Shown here: one piece after another, positions 1 to 6,918 of the stretch | Layout: every line of letters starts with the position of its first letter | Position numbering within the stretch: the first letter of the stretch is position 1 | From: Actinomycetota bacterium | Lineage (GTDB): Bacteria; Actinomycetota; Actinomycetes; Actinomycetales; Microbacteriaceae | Direction of reading: 5' to 3' | Length of the DNA: 7,653 bases | Assembly: GCA_009704155.1 (NCBI GenBank) | Contig: WLES01000036.1 | Span: forward strand, 1-7,653 | Translations under genes and position numbers: made by a program | The notes under the pieces: model-generated | What the model was told of the DNA's origin: nothing | The model's input: only the letters and a program-made list of their open reading frames with translations | Database searches by the model: none

Positions 1-68
1 ACACAATTGCGAGGCTACCAGCAGAGAACTCATACGAATCGGGGCATGCGATCGAGGCGCCACCCCGT
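1..68. other. Short flank downstream of the deo operon; possible start of another minus-strand gene
   Basis: No gene can be assigned here. On the minus strand an open frame runs from a GTG at position 63 through an ATG at position 33 to the window edge. It lies just after the stop codon of the short ALDH-like gene, so it could be the start of the next operon gene. There is no convincing Shine-Dalgarno sequence before either codon, and only about 20 codons are visible. I also see no terminator hairpin, so the operon transcript may continue leftward out of the window. Confidence 0.25.
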
Positions 69-926
69 CTACGCGAGCGATTTCGTGTGCCACACCGTCT
101 TCGTCTCGACGAACGCGCCGATGCGCTCGAACGACCGTTCCGTTGTGACAAACCGACCGGGTCGAACGACGCGCATGAGGGTCGCTGCGGCGGAGCGCTC
201 GCTCTCAACGGCGAGGTCACCGTCGACCCCACTGAGGTCGAGTGCGTTGACATCAGAGTGGCTCGCCAACCAGGGCAAAAGTTCACGCGGTGACCCCGTC
301 AGAATGTTCACGACACCGCCAGGCACGTCACTCGTTGCAACGACCTCGGCGAATGACATTGCGGCACTCGGTGCGCCTTCATGAGCAATGACAACAACTG
401 AATTTCCCGTCGTGATTGCCGGCGCAATTGCTGCGACAAGTCCGAGAAGCGGCAATCCATTTTGGTCTGCTACCGCGACGACGACACCCGTCGGCTCCGG
501 AACAGAAAGGTTGAAGAACGGGCCAGCGACAGGGTTCGCGCCTCCGACGACTTGCGCATACTTGTCGGTCCATCCCGCGTGCCACACGAGGGAGTCAATG
601 GCGGCGACAACTTCCGAGCGGGCTACCTTCTCGGTTGCCCCTCCGCGAACTAGTTCAGCAACGAACTGATCGGTCCGACCTTCGAGCATCTCGGCGATGC
701 GGTAGAGCACTTGCCCGCGGTTATACGCGGTTGCGCGCGACCACGAGCCGAATGCCGAACGCGCTGCGACCACTGCATCACGAGCATCCTTGCGGCTCGC
801 CTGAGCGGCGTGAGCGATGAACTCGCCCTTCGGCGATTCAACAGCGTATGAGCGCCCAGATTCACTGCGGGGGAACTTTCCACCGATGAAAAGCTTGTAT
901 GTCTTGGGTATGGGGAGGTGAGTCAT
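69..926 (-). CDS. Short aldehyde dehydrogenase-like protein lacking the catalytic half (pseudo-ALDH, probable partner of the upstream ALDH)
   Basis: This 285-aa protein matches only the N-terminal, NAD-binding part of the aldehyde dehydrogenase fold; full enzymes are about 480-500 aa. Residues about 10-130 follow the usual ALDH start (LFIGGKF, then an ARSAFGSWS-like helix region) and the Rossmann part follows (GVVVAVADQNGLPLL, GNSVVV, VPGGVVNILTG). The usual PWNFP motif is replaced by ADQNGLP and KPAE by IAHE. The chain ends before the ELGGK glutamate and the catalytic cysteine, so it should not be a dehydrogenase on its own. It closes with a distinct tail (AFVETKTVWH) that I believe recurs in actinobacterial homologues, which argues against a decaying pseudogene. 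The ATG overlaps the upstream ALDH stop as ATGA, and GGAAGG at 933-938 lies 6 nt before it. Inferred role: non-catalytic subunit of a two-part ALDH, as in the two-domain ALDH16 family. Confidence 0.85.
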   Translation of the reverse strand: MTHLPIPKTYKLFIGGKFPRSESGRSYAVESPKGEFIAHAAQASRKDARDAVVAARSAFGSWSRATAYNRGQVLYRIAEMLEGRTDQFVAELVRGGATEKVARSEVVAAIDSLVWHAGWTDKYAQVVGGANPVAGPFFNLSVPEPTGVVVAVADQNGLPLLGLVAAIAPAITTGNSVVVIAHEGAPSAAMSFAEVVATSDVPGGVVNILTGSPRELLPWLASHSDVNALDLSGVDGDLAVESERSAAATLMRVVRPGRFVTTERSFERIGAFVETKTVWHTKSLA

Positions 927-2371
927 CGCGCGCCTTCCGTCGTCAGGTAGGCGGCGAGGCCGGGACGGCCGCCCTCGCGCCCAAAACCAGACTCTTTGTA
1001 ACCGCCGAACGGACTGGCCGGGTCGAACTGGTTGAACGTGTTCGCCCAAATGACTCCGGCGCGAAGTTCGTCTGCCACCTGAAGCATGCGGCTCGCGGTG
1101 TTGGTCCAAATTCCAGCAGACAATCCGTACGGGGTGTTGTTCGCCTTCAAAATCGCTTCTTCGGCTGTGCGAAAGGTCAGAACGGACAGAACCGGTCCGA
1201 AGATTTCATCTCGGGCGACAGTGTTGCTCGTGGTCACTCCCGTGAACACCGTCGGCCTAAACCAGAATCCCTTCTGAGGCACCTCGCAGTCGAGCGACCA
1301 CCGAACTCCGCCTTCGGCTTCACCCTGGCTCACGAGTGACGTGATTCTCTCGAGCTGTTCGCGCGAGTTGATGGCTCCGATGTCCGTGTTCTTGTCGAGC
1401 GGATCGCCCAGACGGAGAGTCGACATGCGTCGCGTCAGTTTCTCGACGACTTCGTCGTGGATGTTCTCTTGCACGAGCAACCGGGAGCCAGCGCAACACA
1501 CGTGCCCCTGGTTGAAGAAGATGCCCCGCACGACCCCCTCAATCGCTTCGTCGATCGGGGCGTCATCGAAGACGATGTTCGCTCCCTTGCCGCCTAGTTC
1601 GAGGGTGAGCGCAACGTCAGTGCCTGCGAGCGTGCGAGCAATGTGCCGCCCAACGCCGGTTGACCCCGTGAAAGCGATCTTGTTGATGCCGGGGTGTTCG
1701 ACGAGCGCAGCACCAGCAACTTCACCGAGGCCGGGAACGATGTTGACGACTCCAGCCGGGAGCCCAGCCTGTTGGCACACTTCAGCGAACAGTAGAGCGG
1801 TGAGCGGTGTGGTTTCAGCTGGCTTGAGGACGACAGTGTTTCCTGCAGCAAGAGCTGGCGCAACCTTCCACGCGAGCATCATGAGGGGGAAGTTCCACGG
1901 GATGATCTGACCGGCCACACCGAGTGACGTGGGGTTGGGGCCAACGCCGGCCCACTCGAGTTTGTCAGCCCAGCCCGCGTAGTGGAAGAACCAGGCTGCG
2001 ACGAGTGGGATGTCAACGTCGCGGGTTTCGCGAATCGGCTTCCCGTTGTCGAGGGTCTCGGCCACGGCAAACTCACGCGCACGTTCTTGAATGAGGCGAG
2101 CAATTCTGAAGAGGTACTTTCCGCGATCTGTTCCGCTCATGCGCCCCCACACGGTGTCGTGGGATTTGCGTGCCGCGGCGACCGCGAGGGACACATCCTG
2201 CGCGTTCGCGTGAGCAATCTCGGCGATGGGCTTCTCGGTGGCGGGTGAAATTGTCGTGATGGGTTCGCCGTGTCCGTCGACGAACTCCCCGTTGATGAAC
2301 AGCCCGTAAGAGGTGCGCAGATTGAGAACGCTCGTCGATTCGGGAGCGGGGGCAAAGTCGAGGAAGCTCAT
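923..2371 (-). CDS. Aldehyde dehydrogenase, NAD(P)-dependent, of the deoxyribose-phosphate operon
   Basis: A complete 482-aa aldehyde dehydrogenase. All key elements are visible: PWNFP at 158-162 (oxyanion Asn160), VLKPAE around Lys183, the Rossmann turn FTGSTGVG at 234-241, the general base Glu258 in LELGGKG, the nucleophile Cys292 in NQGHVCCAGSR, the EIFGPV cofactor motif, and the C-terminal SPFGGYKESGFGREGG. Numbering runs about 10 behind human ALDH2 (Glu268, Cys302), which supports the assignment. The ATG at 2371 follows an AGGA (2378-2381) that overlaps the deoC stop, with a 6-nt spacer; the gap to deoC is 8 nt. Its place after deoC suggests that it oxidises the acetaldehyde released by the aldolase, but substrate choice cannot be read from the sequence. 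Its 3' end overlaps the short ALDH-like gene by 4 nt, so the two products are probably made in coupled amounts. Confidence 0.95.
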   Translation of the reverse strand: MSFLDFAPAPESTSVLNLRTSYGLFINGEFVDGHGEPITTISPATEKPIAEIAHANAQDVSLAVAAARKSHDTVWGRMSGTDRGKYLFRIARLIQERAREFAVAETLDNGKPIRETRDVDIPLVAAWFFHYAGWADKLEWAGVGPNPTSLGVAGQIIPWNFPLMMLAWKVAPALAAGNTVVLKPAETTPLTALLFAEVCQQAGLPAGVVNIVPGLGEVAGAALVEHPGINKIAFTGSTGVGRHIARTLAGTDVALTLELGGKGANIVFDDAPIDEAIEGVVRGIFFNQGHVCCAGSRLLVQENIHDEVVEKLTRRMSTLRLGDPLDKNTDIGAINSREQLERITSLVSQGEAEGGVRWSLDCEVPQKGFWFRPTVFTGVTTSNTVARDEIFGPVLSVLTFRTAEEAILKANNTPYGLSAGIWTNTASRMLQVADELRAGVIWANTFNQFDPASPFGGYKESGFGREGGRPGLAAYLTTEGAR

Positions 2372-2379
2372 GGGTTGTC

Positions 2380-3561
2380 CTAATCCACGGTCACGTAGTC
2401 GGGGCCGCTGTAATGGCCGGTTGTCATCTTCTGACGCTGAATCAGCACGTCGTTGAGCAAACTCGACGCCCCAAATCGGAACAAGTGCGGGTGTAGCCAC
2501 TCTTCGCCCGCAACTTCCGCCACGGCGACGAGGTAACGAATAGCATCCTTGGACTGCCGGATACCGCCCGCTGGTTTGACTCCGATCCGCTCGCCCGTGA
2601 GAGCGAACCAGTCGCGCACAACCTCGAGCATGAGAACTGTCGTTGGCAGGGTCGCAGCCGGCTGAACCTTTCCCGTCGATGTCTTGATGAAATCTGCGCC
2701 AGCAAGAATTGCAAGCCACGACGCGCGCTTGATGTTGTCGTAGGTGCGGAGTTCGCCGGTCTCGAGAATGACCTTGAGGTGGGCGTGAGTTCCGTCAGCG
2801 CGATTACACGCTTCACGAACCTGCACAATCTGGTTGAACACCGTGTCGAAATCTCCAGCGAGGAACGCGCCACGATCAATCACCATGTCTATCTCTCCAG
2901 CGCCTTCGGCGACCGCGTAACGGGTGTCGGCGATTTTGATGTCGATGGTGCTGCGCCCGCTGGGGAATGCCGTCGCAACAGATGCGACGGACACGCCCGT
3001 CACTCCGTCACCGATCTTGGCTCCGAGCGCGCGGACGGCGTGGCCGACCATGTCGGGGTAGACGCACACGGCGGCAACCCTCGGGGTCGTCGAGTCGTGG
3101 GGGTCGGGAATGAGCGCCTTGGCAACAAGTGAGCGAACCTTGCCGGGGGTGTCTGCGCCCTCGAGCGTTGTTAAGTCGATGAGTCGAATGATGGTGTCGA
3201 GAGCGGCACGCTTGGACTCATTCTTTATTGACCTCGAGGCAATCCAGCCAGCTCTTCCCTCGAGCCCGACGGCGTCGACCGTGGAAAGCCGGGAAAGGAA
3301 TCCGCGAAGCGAAGAGCTGTCCGTTATCCCCTGGGCACGGGAACGCTCGGTCGCGATAATCCCGCCCGTGGCCTGTTCCGTGAACGTGGCCGATTCTGCA
3401 ATGGAAATACTGACAATCCCGATCTCGCGCGCAAGAGCGAGGAGTCGCCCAGCTTTCCATCGAGTGAGCCCCAGTGCCTCACCGATCTCGTCCTGAGTCT
3501 TGTTGTCGTCGTAATAGAGTCGCGCGACAGTGCGCGCAAGGTCGTACTCGGTGGTCGTCAC
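2380..3561 (-). CDS. deoC: Deoxyribose-phosphate aldolase with an N-terminal SorC/DeoR-type helix-turn-helix domain (fusion)
   Basis: A 393-aa fusion protein. Residues about 5-54 are a SorC-family helix-turn-helix (ARLYYDDNKTQDEIGEALGL, then TRWKAGRLLALAREIGIVSI as recognition helix and wing). A linker of roughly 30 residues follows, and residues about 84-393 are a complete class I deoxyribose-phosphate aldolase. The expected active-site residues are present: Asp129 (DLTTLEG), Cys166, Asp225 (EIDMV), the Schiff-base Lys293 (FIKTSTGK) and Lys329 (VKPAGG), matching E. coli Asp16, Cys47, Asp102, Lys167 and Lys201. It should cleave 2-deoxyribose 5-phosphate to glyceraldehyde 3-phosphate and acetaldehyde in the cytosol. 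The regulator's usual sugar-phosphate-binding domain of about 250 residues is absent. I chose the GTG at 3561 because a TATGCT box ends 6 nt before it, as expected for a leaderless mRNA. An ATG at 3588 would add nine residues and overlap the promoter. No ATG, GTG or TTG occurs again before codon 165, so a separate aldolase is unlikely. The regulatory role is inferred. Confidence 0.92.
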   Translation of the reverse strand: MTTTEYDLARTVARLYYDDNKTQDEIGEALGLTRWKAGRLLALAREIGIVSISIAESATFTEQATGGIIATERSRAQGITDSSSLRGFLSRLSTVDAVGLEGRAGWIASRSIKNESKRAALDTIIRLIDLTTLEGADTPGKVRSLVAKALIPDPHDSTTPRVAAVCVYPDMVGHAVRALGAKIGDGVTGVSVASVATAFPSGRSTIDIKIADTRYAVAEGAGEIDMVIDRGAFLAGDFDTVFNQIVQVREACNRADGTHAHLKVILETGELRTYDNIKRASWLAILAGADFIKTSTGKVQPAATLPTTVLMLEVVRDWFALTGERIGVKPAGGIRQSKDAIRYLVAVAEVAGEEWLHPHLFRFGASSLLNDVLIQRQKMTTGHYSGPDYVTVD

Positions 3562-3567
3562 GAGTAC

Positions 3568-3596
3568 AGCATATGCGCAGATGCGCATCAGCGCAA
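3568..3596 (-). promoter_or_regulatory. Predicted deo operon promoter giving a leaderless transcript
   Basis: Reading the minus strand, TTGCGC (3596-3591) is a weak -35 element and TATGCT (3573-3568) a good -10 of the TANNNT type, separated by exactly 17 bp. Six bases after the -10 comes the GTG at 3561, so transcription would start on the G of the start codon. There is no Shine-Dalgarno before this GTG, which fits leaderless initiation, common in actinobacteria. ribF ends 48 bp upstream with no terminator between, so read-through from the lepA operon may also contribute. Confidence 0.6.
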
Positions 3597-3597
3597 C
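3569..3597 (-). promoter_or_regulatory. Candidate operator: palindromes and three 8-bp direct repeats inside the deo promoter
   Basis: Read on the plus strand, three consecutive 8-mers share the core GCGCA: TGCGCAGA (3574-3581), TGCGCATC (3582-3589) and AGCGCAAC (3590-3597). GATGCGCATC (3580-3589) is a perfect 10-bp palindrome in the -35/-10 spacer, and GCATATGC (3569-3576) is a perfect 8-bp palindrome covering part of the -10. A protein bound here would block RNA polymerase. The natural candidate is the helix-turn-helix domain encoded immediately downstream. The repeats are seen directly; the operator function is inferred. Confidence 0.5.
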
Positions 3598-3609
3598 AAA
3601 TGAGTAAAT

Positions 3610-4542
3610 CTAGTTGAGCGTGAGCTCGCCAGCGGCCATCAACTCACGGATATCAAGAATGTCCTGGTCCATCGCAGCGATGAGGCTCTCCACTCCGTCG
3701 AACTTCAGAGTGTCCCGCAAGCGGTGAGTAAACGTAATCGTCCCCGTCAGACCGTAAGCATCGAAGTCGGCGTCCAAGGCGTGAGCCTCTACCTGGAGCC
3801 GTTCAACATCAGTGAACGTCGGGTTTGTACCGACAGATATGCCGGCGAAGTACGTTTCTCCCCCAACCTCAAGAGTGCCGGCATAGACGCCCGGTGCTGG
3901 AACAAAGCCTTCGCAGTGTTCCTCGAGGTTTGCCGTGGGGTACCCCAGCTCGCGGCCACGCTGATGCCCTCGAACGACTTCTCCGCGCACGGAGTGGGGC
4001 CGACCCAACAAGTGAGCGGCCCGCTCAACATCGCCGACGCTCAACGCGTCACGAATGAGCGAGGACGAAATTCGCTCCGACCCAGCGTCAACACACACGT
4101 CTCCGACGACGACGACCTCAAACCCTGAGCTGTGGGAATCGGCGATAAGCGTGTCGACGGTGCCAGCGCCGTCCTTTCCGTAGCGAAAGTCACGACCGAC
4201 CATGACCGTTGTGGCGGATAGCCCTTCGACCAGGATCGTTCGAACGAACTCTTCCGCGCCGAGTTCCCTGAAGTCATCGGTGAACGGAAGCACGACGACG
4301 AGATCTACCCCGAGGGCCTCGAGCGCTTCGACTTTTTGAGACGTCGAAACGACCTGGTCGGGAACCCGGCTCGGGTCAACAACGCTCAAGGGATTCCTGT
4401 CAAAAGTCACGACGACAACGCGGGCGCCGTGCGATCGGGCGCTAAGTTGGTCAATCACGGCGCGGTGTCCACGATGCACGCCATCGAACTTTCCGATGGT
4501 CACCGCCGATGGCACACCGTCGCGAGGCACCAGCACGTTCAT
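3610..4542 (-). CDS. ribF: Bifunctional riboflavin kinase / FAD synthetase
   Basis: This 310-aa protein converts riboflavin to FMN and then to FAD in the cytosol. The N-terminal FMN adenylyltransferase domain shows GKFDGVHRGH at 17-26 (the HxGH-type nucleotide site), VGRDFRYGKDGAG at 115-127 and ISSSLIR at 158-164. The C-terminal flavokinase domain begins near 183 with VRGEVVRGHQRG, has GYPTAN at 200-205 (ATP and Mg site), and ends with the usual LKFDGVESLIAAM helix. Length is normal for the family. The segment usually written DxHP reads DRNP at 48-51, a possible small variation. The ATG at 4542 overlaps the stop of the upstream membrane protein as ATGA and follows a purine-rich AGAGG. ribF is more often found beside truB in related bacteria, so this position after lepA is unusual as far as I recall. 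No terminator follows it before the deo genes. Confidence 0.95.
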   Translation of the reverse strand: MNVLVPRDGVPSAVTIGKFDGVHRGHRAVIDQLSARSHGARVVVVTFDRNPLSVVDPSRVPDQVVSTSQKVEALEALGVDLVVVLPFTDDFRELGAEEFVRTILVEGLSATTVMVGRDFRYGKDGAGTVDTLIADSHSSGFEVVVVGDVCVDAGSERISSSLIRDALSVGDVERAAHLLGRPHSVRGEVVRGHQRGRELGYPTANLEEHCEGFVPAPGVYAGTLEVGGETYFAGISVGTNPTFTDVERLQVEAHALDADFDAYGLTGTITFTHRLRDTLKFDGVESLIAAMDQDILDIRELMAAGELTLN

Positions 4543-4913
4543 CGGTTCGCCTCTTTCCGAAGCCACCACAAACCAAGGACTGGCAAAGCTAGTGGAACGT
4601 ATAGATACCCCGCTCCGAAGCCACTCCAGACGGTGTCGCTGGGGAATAGCCCGGGTGCGACGATCGTGAGTGTCCCAATGGCGAGGACACCGGCGAGTTC
4701 AAAAACCATTGCACCGATTGCGAGACGCCTGTTGCCGCGGGCAATTGCGATCGTTGCGAGGACGTACACAGCTGCTGCGAGAACTGACAGCGAATATGCA
4801 AACGGGGCAGTTCCGAACTTCGTCGCGACCTGGTAAAGACTTCGACCGGTTGCGGCAATCGCAAGCACTGCGTAAAGAATGACGAGTGCTCGAGCGTTGC
4901 CGAGTTGAGTCAC
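4539..4913 (-). CDS. Small four-helix integral membrane protein, function unknown
   Basis: A 124-aa hydrophobic protein with four likely transmembrane helices, at about residues 8-23, 36-58, 64-86 and 102-118. It lacks a cleavable signal peptide. Short charged loops (RGNRR at 59-63 and the C-terminal RKEANR) suggest cytoplasmic sides by the positive-inside rule. The segment between helices three and four ([17 protein letters not shown]) resembles a conserved motif of an uncharacterised actinobacterial membrane family; I recognise the pattern but know no function. The start is the GTG at 4913, which overlaps the lepA stop as GTGA. Its own stop overlaps the ribF start as ATGA. Wedged between lepA and ribF, it is probably co-translated with both. 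A role linked to flavin uptake is conceivable from the neighbour alone, but it does not look like the known RibU or PnuX/RibM transporters. Confidence 0.85.
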   Translation of the reverse strand: MTQLGNARALVILYAVLAIAATGRSLYQVATKFGTAPFAYSLSVLAAAVYVLATIAIARGNRRLAIGAMVFELAGVLAIGTLTIVAPGLFPSDTVWSGFGAGYLYVPLALPVLGLWWLRKEANR

Positions 4914-6757
4914 TTCTTGTCCTTCTTCTCTACGTCCCCTGACAGCGCGGCGATAAAGGCGTCCTGCGGAACCTCTACACGACCGACCATCTTCATGCGC
5001 TTCTTGCCCTCTTTTTGCTTCTCCAGCAGCTTGCGCTTGCGGCTGATGTCGCCGCCGTAGCACTTTGCCAAAACGTCTTTTCGCATCGCTCGAATGTTTT
5101 CGCGCGCAATGATTCGAGCACCAATGGCCGCTTGAATTGGGACCTCGAACTGTTGGCGAGGAATCAGCTCGCGCAGGCGGGTCGCCATCATGGTTCCGTA
5201 TGCGTATGCCTTGTCCCGATGAACAATTGCGCTAAAAGCGTCGACCTGTTCGCCCTGCAACAGAATGTCGACTTTGACCAAATCGGACGCGTGCTCCCCC
5301 GACGGTTCGTAGTCGAGCGAGGCGTACCCTGCCGTCCGTGACTTCAGTTGGTCGAAGAAATCAAAAACGATTTCACCGAGGGGAATCGTGTACTTGATTT
5401 CGACGCGATCCTCTCCGAGATAATCCATCCCAATGAGCGTCCCGCGACGCTGTTGACAGAGTTCCATGATGGTACCGACGTAATCCTTGGGCGCAAGGAT
5501 TGCCGCCCTCACCATCGGTTCGCGAACCTCGGAAACCTTCCCCGTCGGAAACTCCGACGGGTTGGTGACGACCGCCGTCTTGCCGTCATCCATGGTGACG
5601 TTGTAAATGACGCTGGGGGCTGTCGAAATGAGATCGAGACCGAACTCGCGTTCAAGGCGTTCACTGATGATTTCTAAGTGAAGCAAGCCGAGGAACCCGC
5701 AGCGGAAACCGAAACCGAGCGCGACAGAAGTTTCGGGTTCGTACGTCAGCGACGCGTCTGACAGCTTGAGCTTGTCGAGCGCCTCGCGGAGATCGGGAAA
5801 GTCAGACCCGTCTAACGGGTAGAGCCCGGAGAAAACCATCGGTTTGGGATCGGTGTACCCGGGAAGTGCCGTCTTCGCTGGTTTCGACAGGTTTGTCACC
5901 GTGTCGCCGACCTTGGAAAGACGAACGTCCTTGACACCGGTTATCAAGTAACCCACTTCTCCAACGGACAAGCCCTTCGACGGAACGGGCTCTGGCGAAG
6001 AGACGCCGATCTCCAACAGTTCGTGCGCAGCTTTCGTCGACATCATTTGAATGCGCTCACGAGGGTTGAGAGTGCCATCAATGACGCGGACGTAGGTCAC
6101 AACGCCGCGGTAAGAGTCGTAGACGGAGTCAAAGATCATGGCGCGCGCCGGTGCGTCGACTGAACCCTGTGGCGCGGGAATCCTCTCGACGACGCGATCG
6201 AGCAGCGCTTCAACGCCGACGCCGGTCTTGCCTGATACGCGCATGACATCGTCGGGGTGACCTCCGATGAGCGAGGCCAGTTCTTTCGCATACTTATCTG
6301 GGTCAGCTGCCGGTAGGTCGATCTTGTTCAAAACAGGGATGACTTCGAGGTCATTTTCAAGCGCGAGGTAAAGGTTGGCTAGCGTTTGCGCCTCGATTCC
6401 CTGCGCAGCGTCAACAAGCAAAATTGCACCCTCGCAGGCAGCGAGTGATCGGGACACCTCGTACGTGAAGTCAACGTGCCCTGGAGTGTCGATCATGTTG
6501 AGCGCGTAATCAATGCCCTCGACCTCCCAGGGGAGCCGAACAGCCTGACTCTTGATTGTGATGCCGCGCTCGCGCTCAATGTCCATGCGGTCGAGATACT
6601 GGGCGCGCATTTCGCGACCCTCAACAATTCCCGTCACCTGCAGCATGCGGTCAGCAAGCGTCGACTTACCGTGGTCAATGTGCGCAATGATGCAAAAATT
6701 GCGAATGACGGACGGGTCGGTGTGCGCGGGAACCGGCGGGTGCGTGGAACGAGACAT
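4910..6757 (-). CDS. lepA: Elongation factor 4 (LepA), ribosome back-translocating GTPase
   Basis: This 615-aa translational GTPase acts on the ribosome and is membrane-associated in some bacteria. The G motifs are intact: P-loop AHIDHGKST at 25-33, switch I RGITIKSQ at 64-71, DTPGHVDF at 90-97 and NKID at 144-147. Domain II and the EF-G-like domains follow (for example [14 protein letters not shown]). The LepA-specific C-terminal domain is clear from [25 protein letters not shown] near the end. Length is close to the family norm (E. coli about 599), with about 15 extra N-terminal residues, as is common in actinobacteria. The ATG at 6757 has only a weak purine stretch (AGAGAG) before it. It is divergent from rpsT and is the first gene of the lepA / membrane protein / ribF operon. 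I could not place its promoter with confidence in the 161-bp gap. Confidence 0.97.
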   Translation of the reverse strand: MSRSTHPPVPAHTDPSVIRNFCIIAHIDHGKSTLADRMLQVTGIVEGREMRAQYLDRMDIERERGITIKSQAVRLPWEVEGIDYALNMIDTPGHVDFTYEVSRSLAACEGAILLVDAAQGIEAQTLANLYLALENDLEVIPVLNKIDLPAADPDKYAKELASLIGGHPDDVMRVSGKTGVGVEALLDRVVERIPAPQGSVDAPARAMIFDSVYDSYRGVVTYVRVIDGTLNPRERIQMMSTKAAHELLEIGVSSPEPVPSKGLSVGEVGYLITGVKDVRLSKVGDTVTNLSKPAKTALPGYTDPKPMVFSGLYPLDGSDFPDLREALDKLKLSDASLTYEPETSVALGFGFRCGFLGLLHLEIISERLEREFGLDLISTAPSVIYNVTMDDGKTAVVTNPSEFPTGKVSEVREPMVRAAILAPKDYVGTIMELCQQRRGTLIGMDYLGEDRVEIKYTIPLGEIVFDFFDQLKSRTAGYASLDYEPSGEHASDLVKVDILLQGEQVDAFSAIVHRDKAYAYGTMMATRLRELIPRQQFEVPIQAAIGARIIARENIRAMRKDVLAKCYGGDISRKRKLLEKQKEGKKRMKMVGRVEVPQDAFIAALSGDVEKKDKK

Positions 6758-6807
6758 GTCTCTCTATTGTTTCACGACAACGGTTAGGCGGCGACCGATG
6801 GCTCTGC

Positions 6808-6820
6808 TATTCTTGAGAAT
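6808..6820 (+). promoter_or_regulatory. Predicted rpsT promoter -10 box
   Basis: TATTCT at 6808-6813 fits the TANNNT -10 consensus and would start transcription near 6820, leaving a leader of about 100 nt before rpsT. The -35 is weak (TTAGGC at 6784-6789, 18-bp spacer). The box overlaps an inverted repeat, ATTCT-TG-AGAAT (6809-6820). The leader contains one small hairpin (GTCGT 6846-6850 with ACGAC 6857-6861, 6-nt loop). It may allow control by S20 itself, but nothing in the sequence proves that. Confidence 0.45.
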
Positions 6821-6904
6821 GGCTTGCGCGCCGACGCCCTCTCTCGTCGTCGCGGAACGACATCGGGATTCGCAACGCCCCTCCCGTTTCGACACCACCA
6901 TCAC

Positions 6905-6910
6905 AAAGGA
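6905..6910 (+). promoter_or_regulatory. Ribosome binding site deciding the rpsT GTG start
   Basis: AAAGGA lies 8 nt before the GTG at 6919. The frame that follows begins [12 protein letters not shown], the standard S20 N-terminus, so the GTG is the true start. Confidence 0.85.
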
Positions 6911-6918
6911 ACAATTTC

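Noticed and set aside
7..384. Plus-strand open frame of 125 codons at the left end
   Set aside because: It lies antisense to the ALDH-like gene, shows Arg/Ser/Thr-rich low-complexity composition and has no recognisable domain or ribosome binding site.
69..926. The short ALDH-like gene as a frameshifted or decaying pseudogene
   Set aside because: Its frame is intact, it has a good ribosome binding site and a coupled start, and it ends in a coherent tail rather than in scrambled ALDH sequence. The missing catalytic half is not found in another frame downstream.
1341..1910. Plus-strand open frame of 189 codons within the full-length ALDH
   Set aside because: It is a shadow of the high-GC coding strand. 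The minus-strand ALDH has every catalytic motif across this region.
923..2719. A 598-aa N-terminally extended ALDH reaching into deoC
   Set aside because: The extra 116 residues are deoC read in another frame. The ATG at 2371 has an AGGA 6 nt upstream and gives the normal ALDH length.
3562..3588. ATG at 3588 as start of the deoC fusion
   Set aside because: It adds MRICAYAVL, which is not part of the helix-turn-helix fold, has no Shine-Dalgarno, and would place the start inside the -35/-10 region that fits the GTG at 3561.
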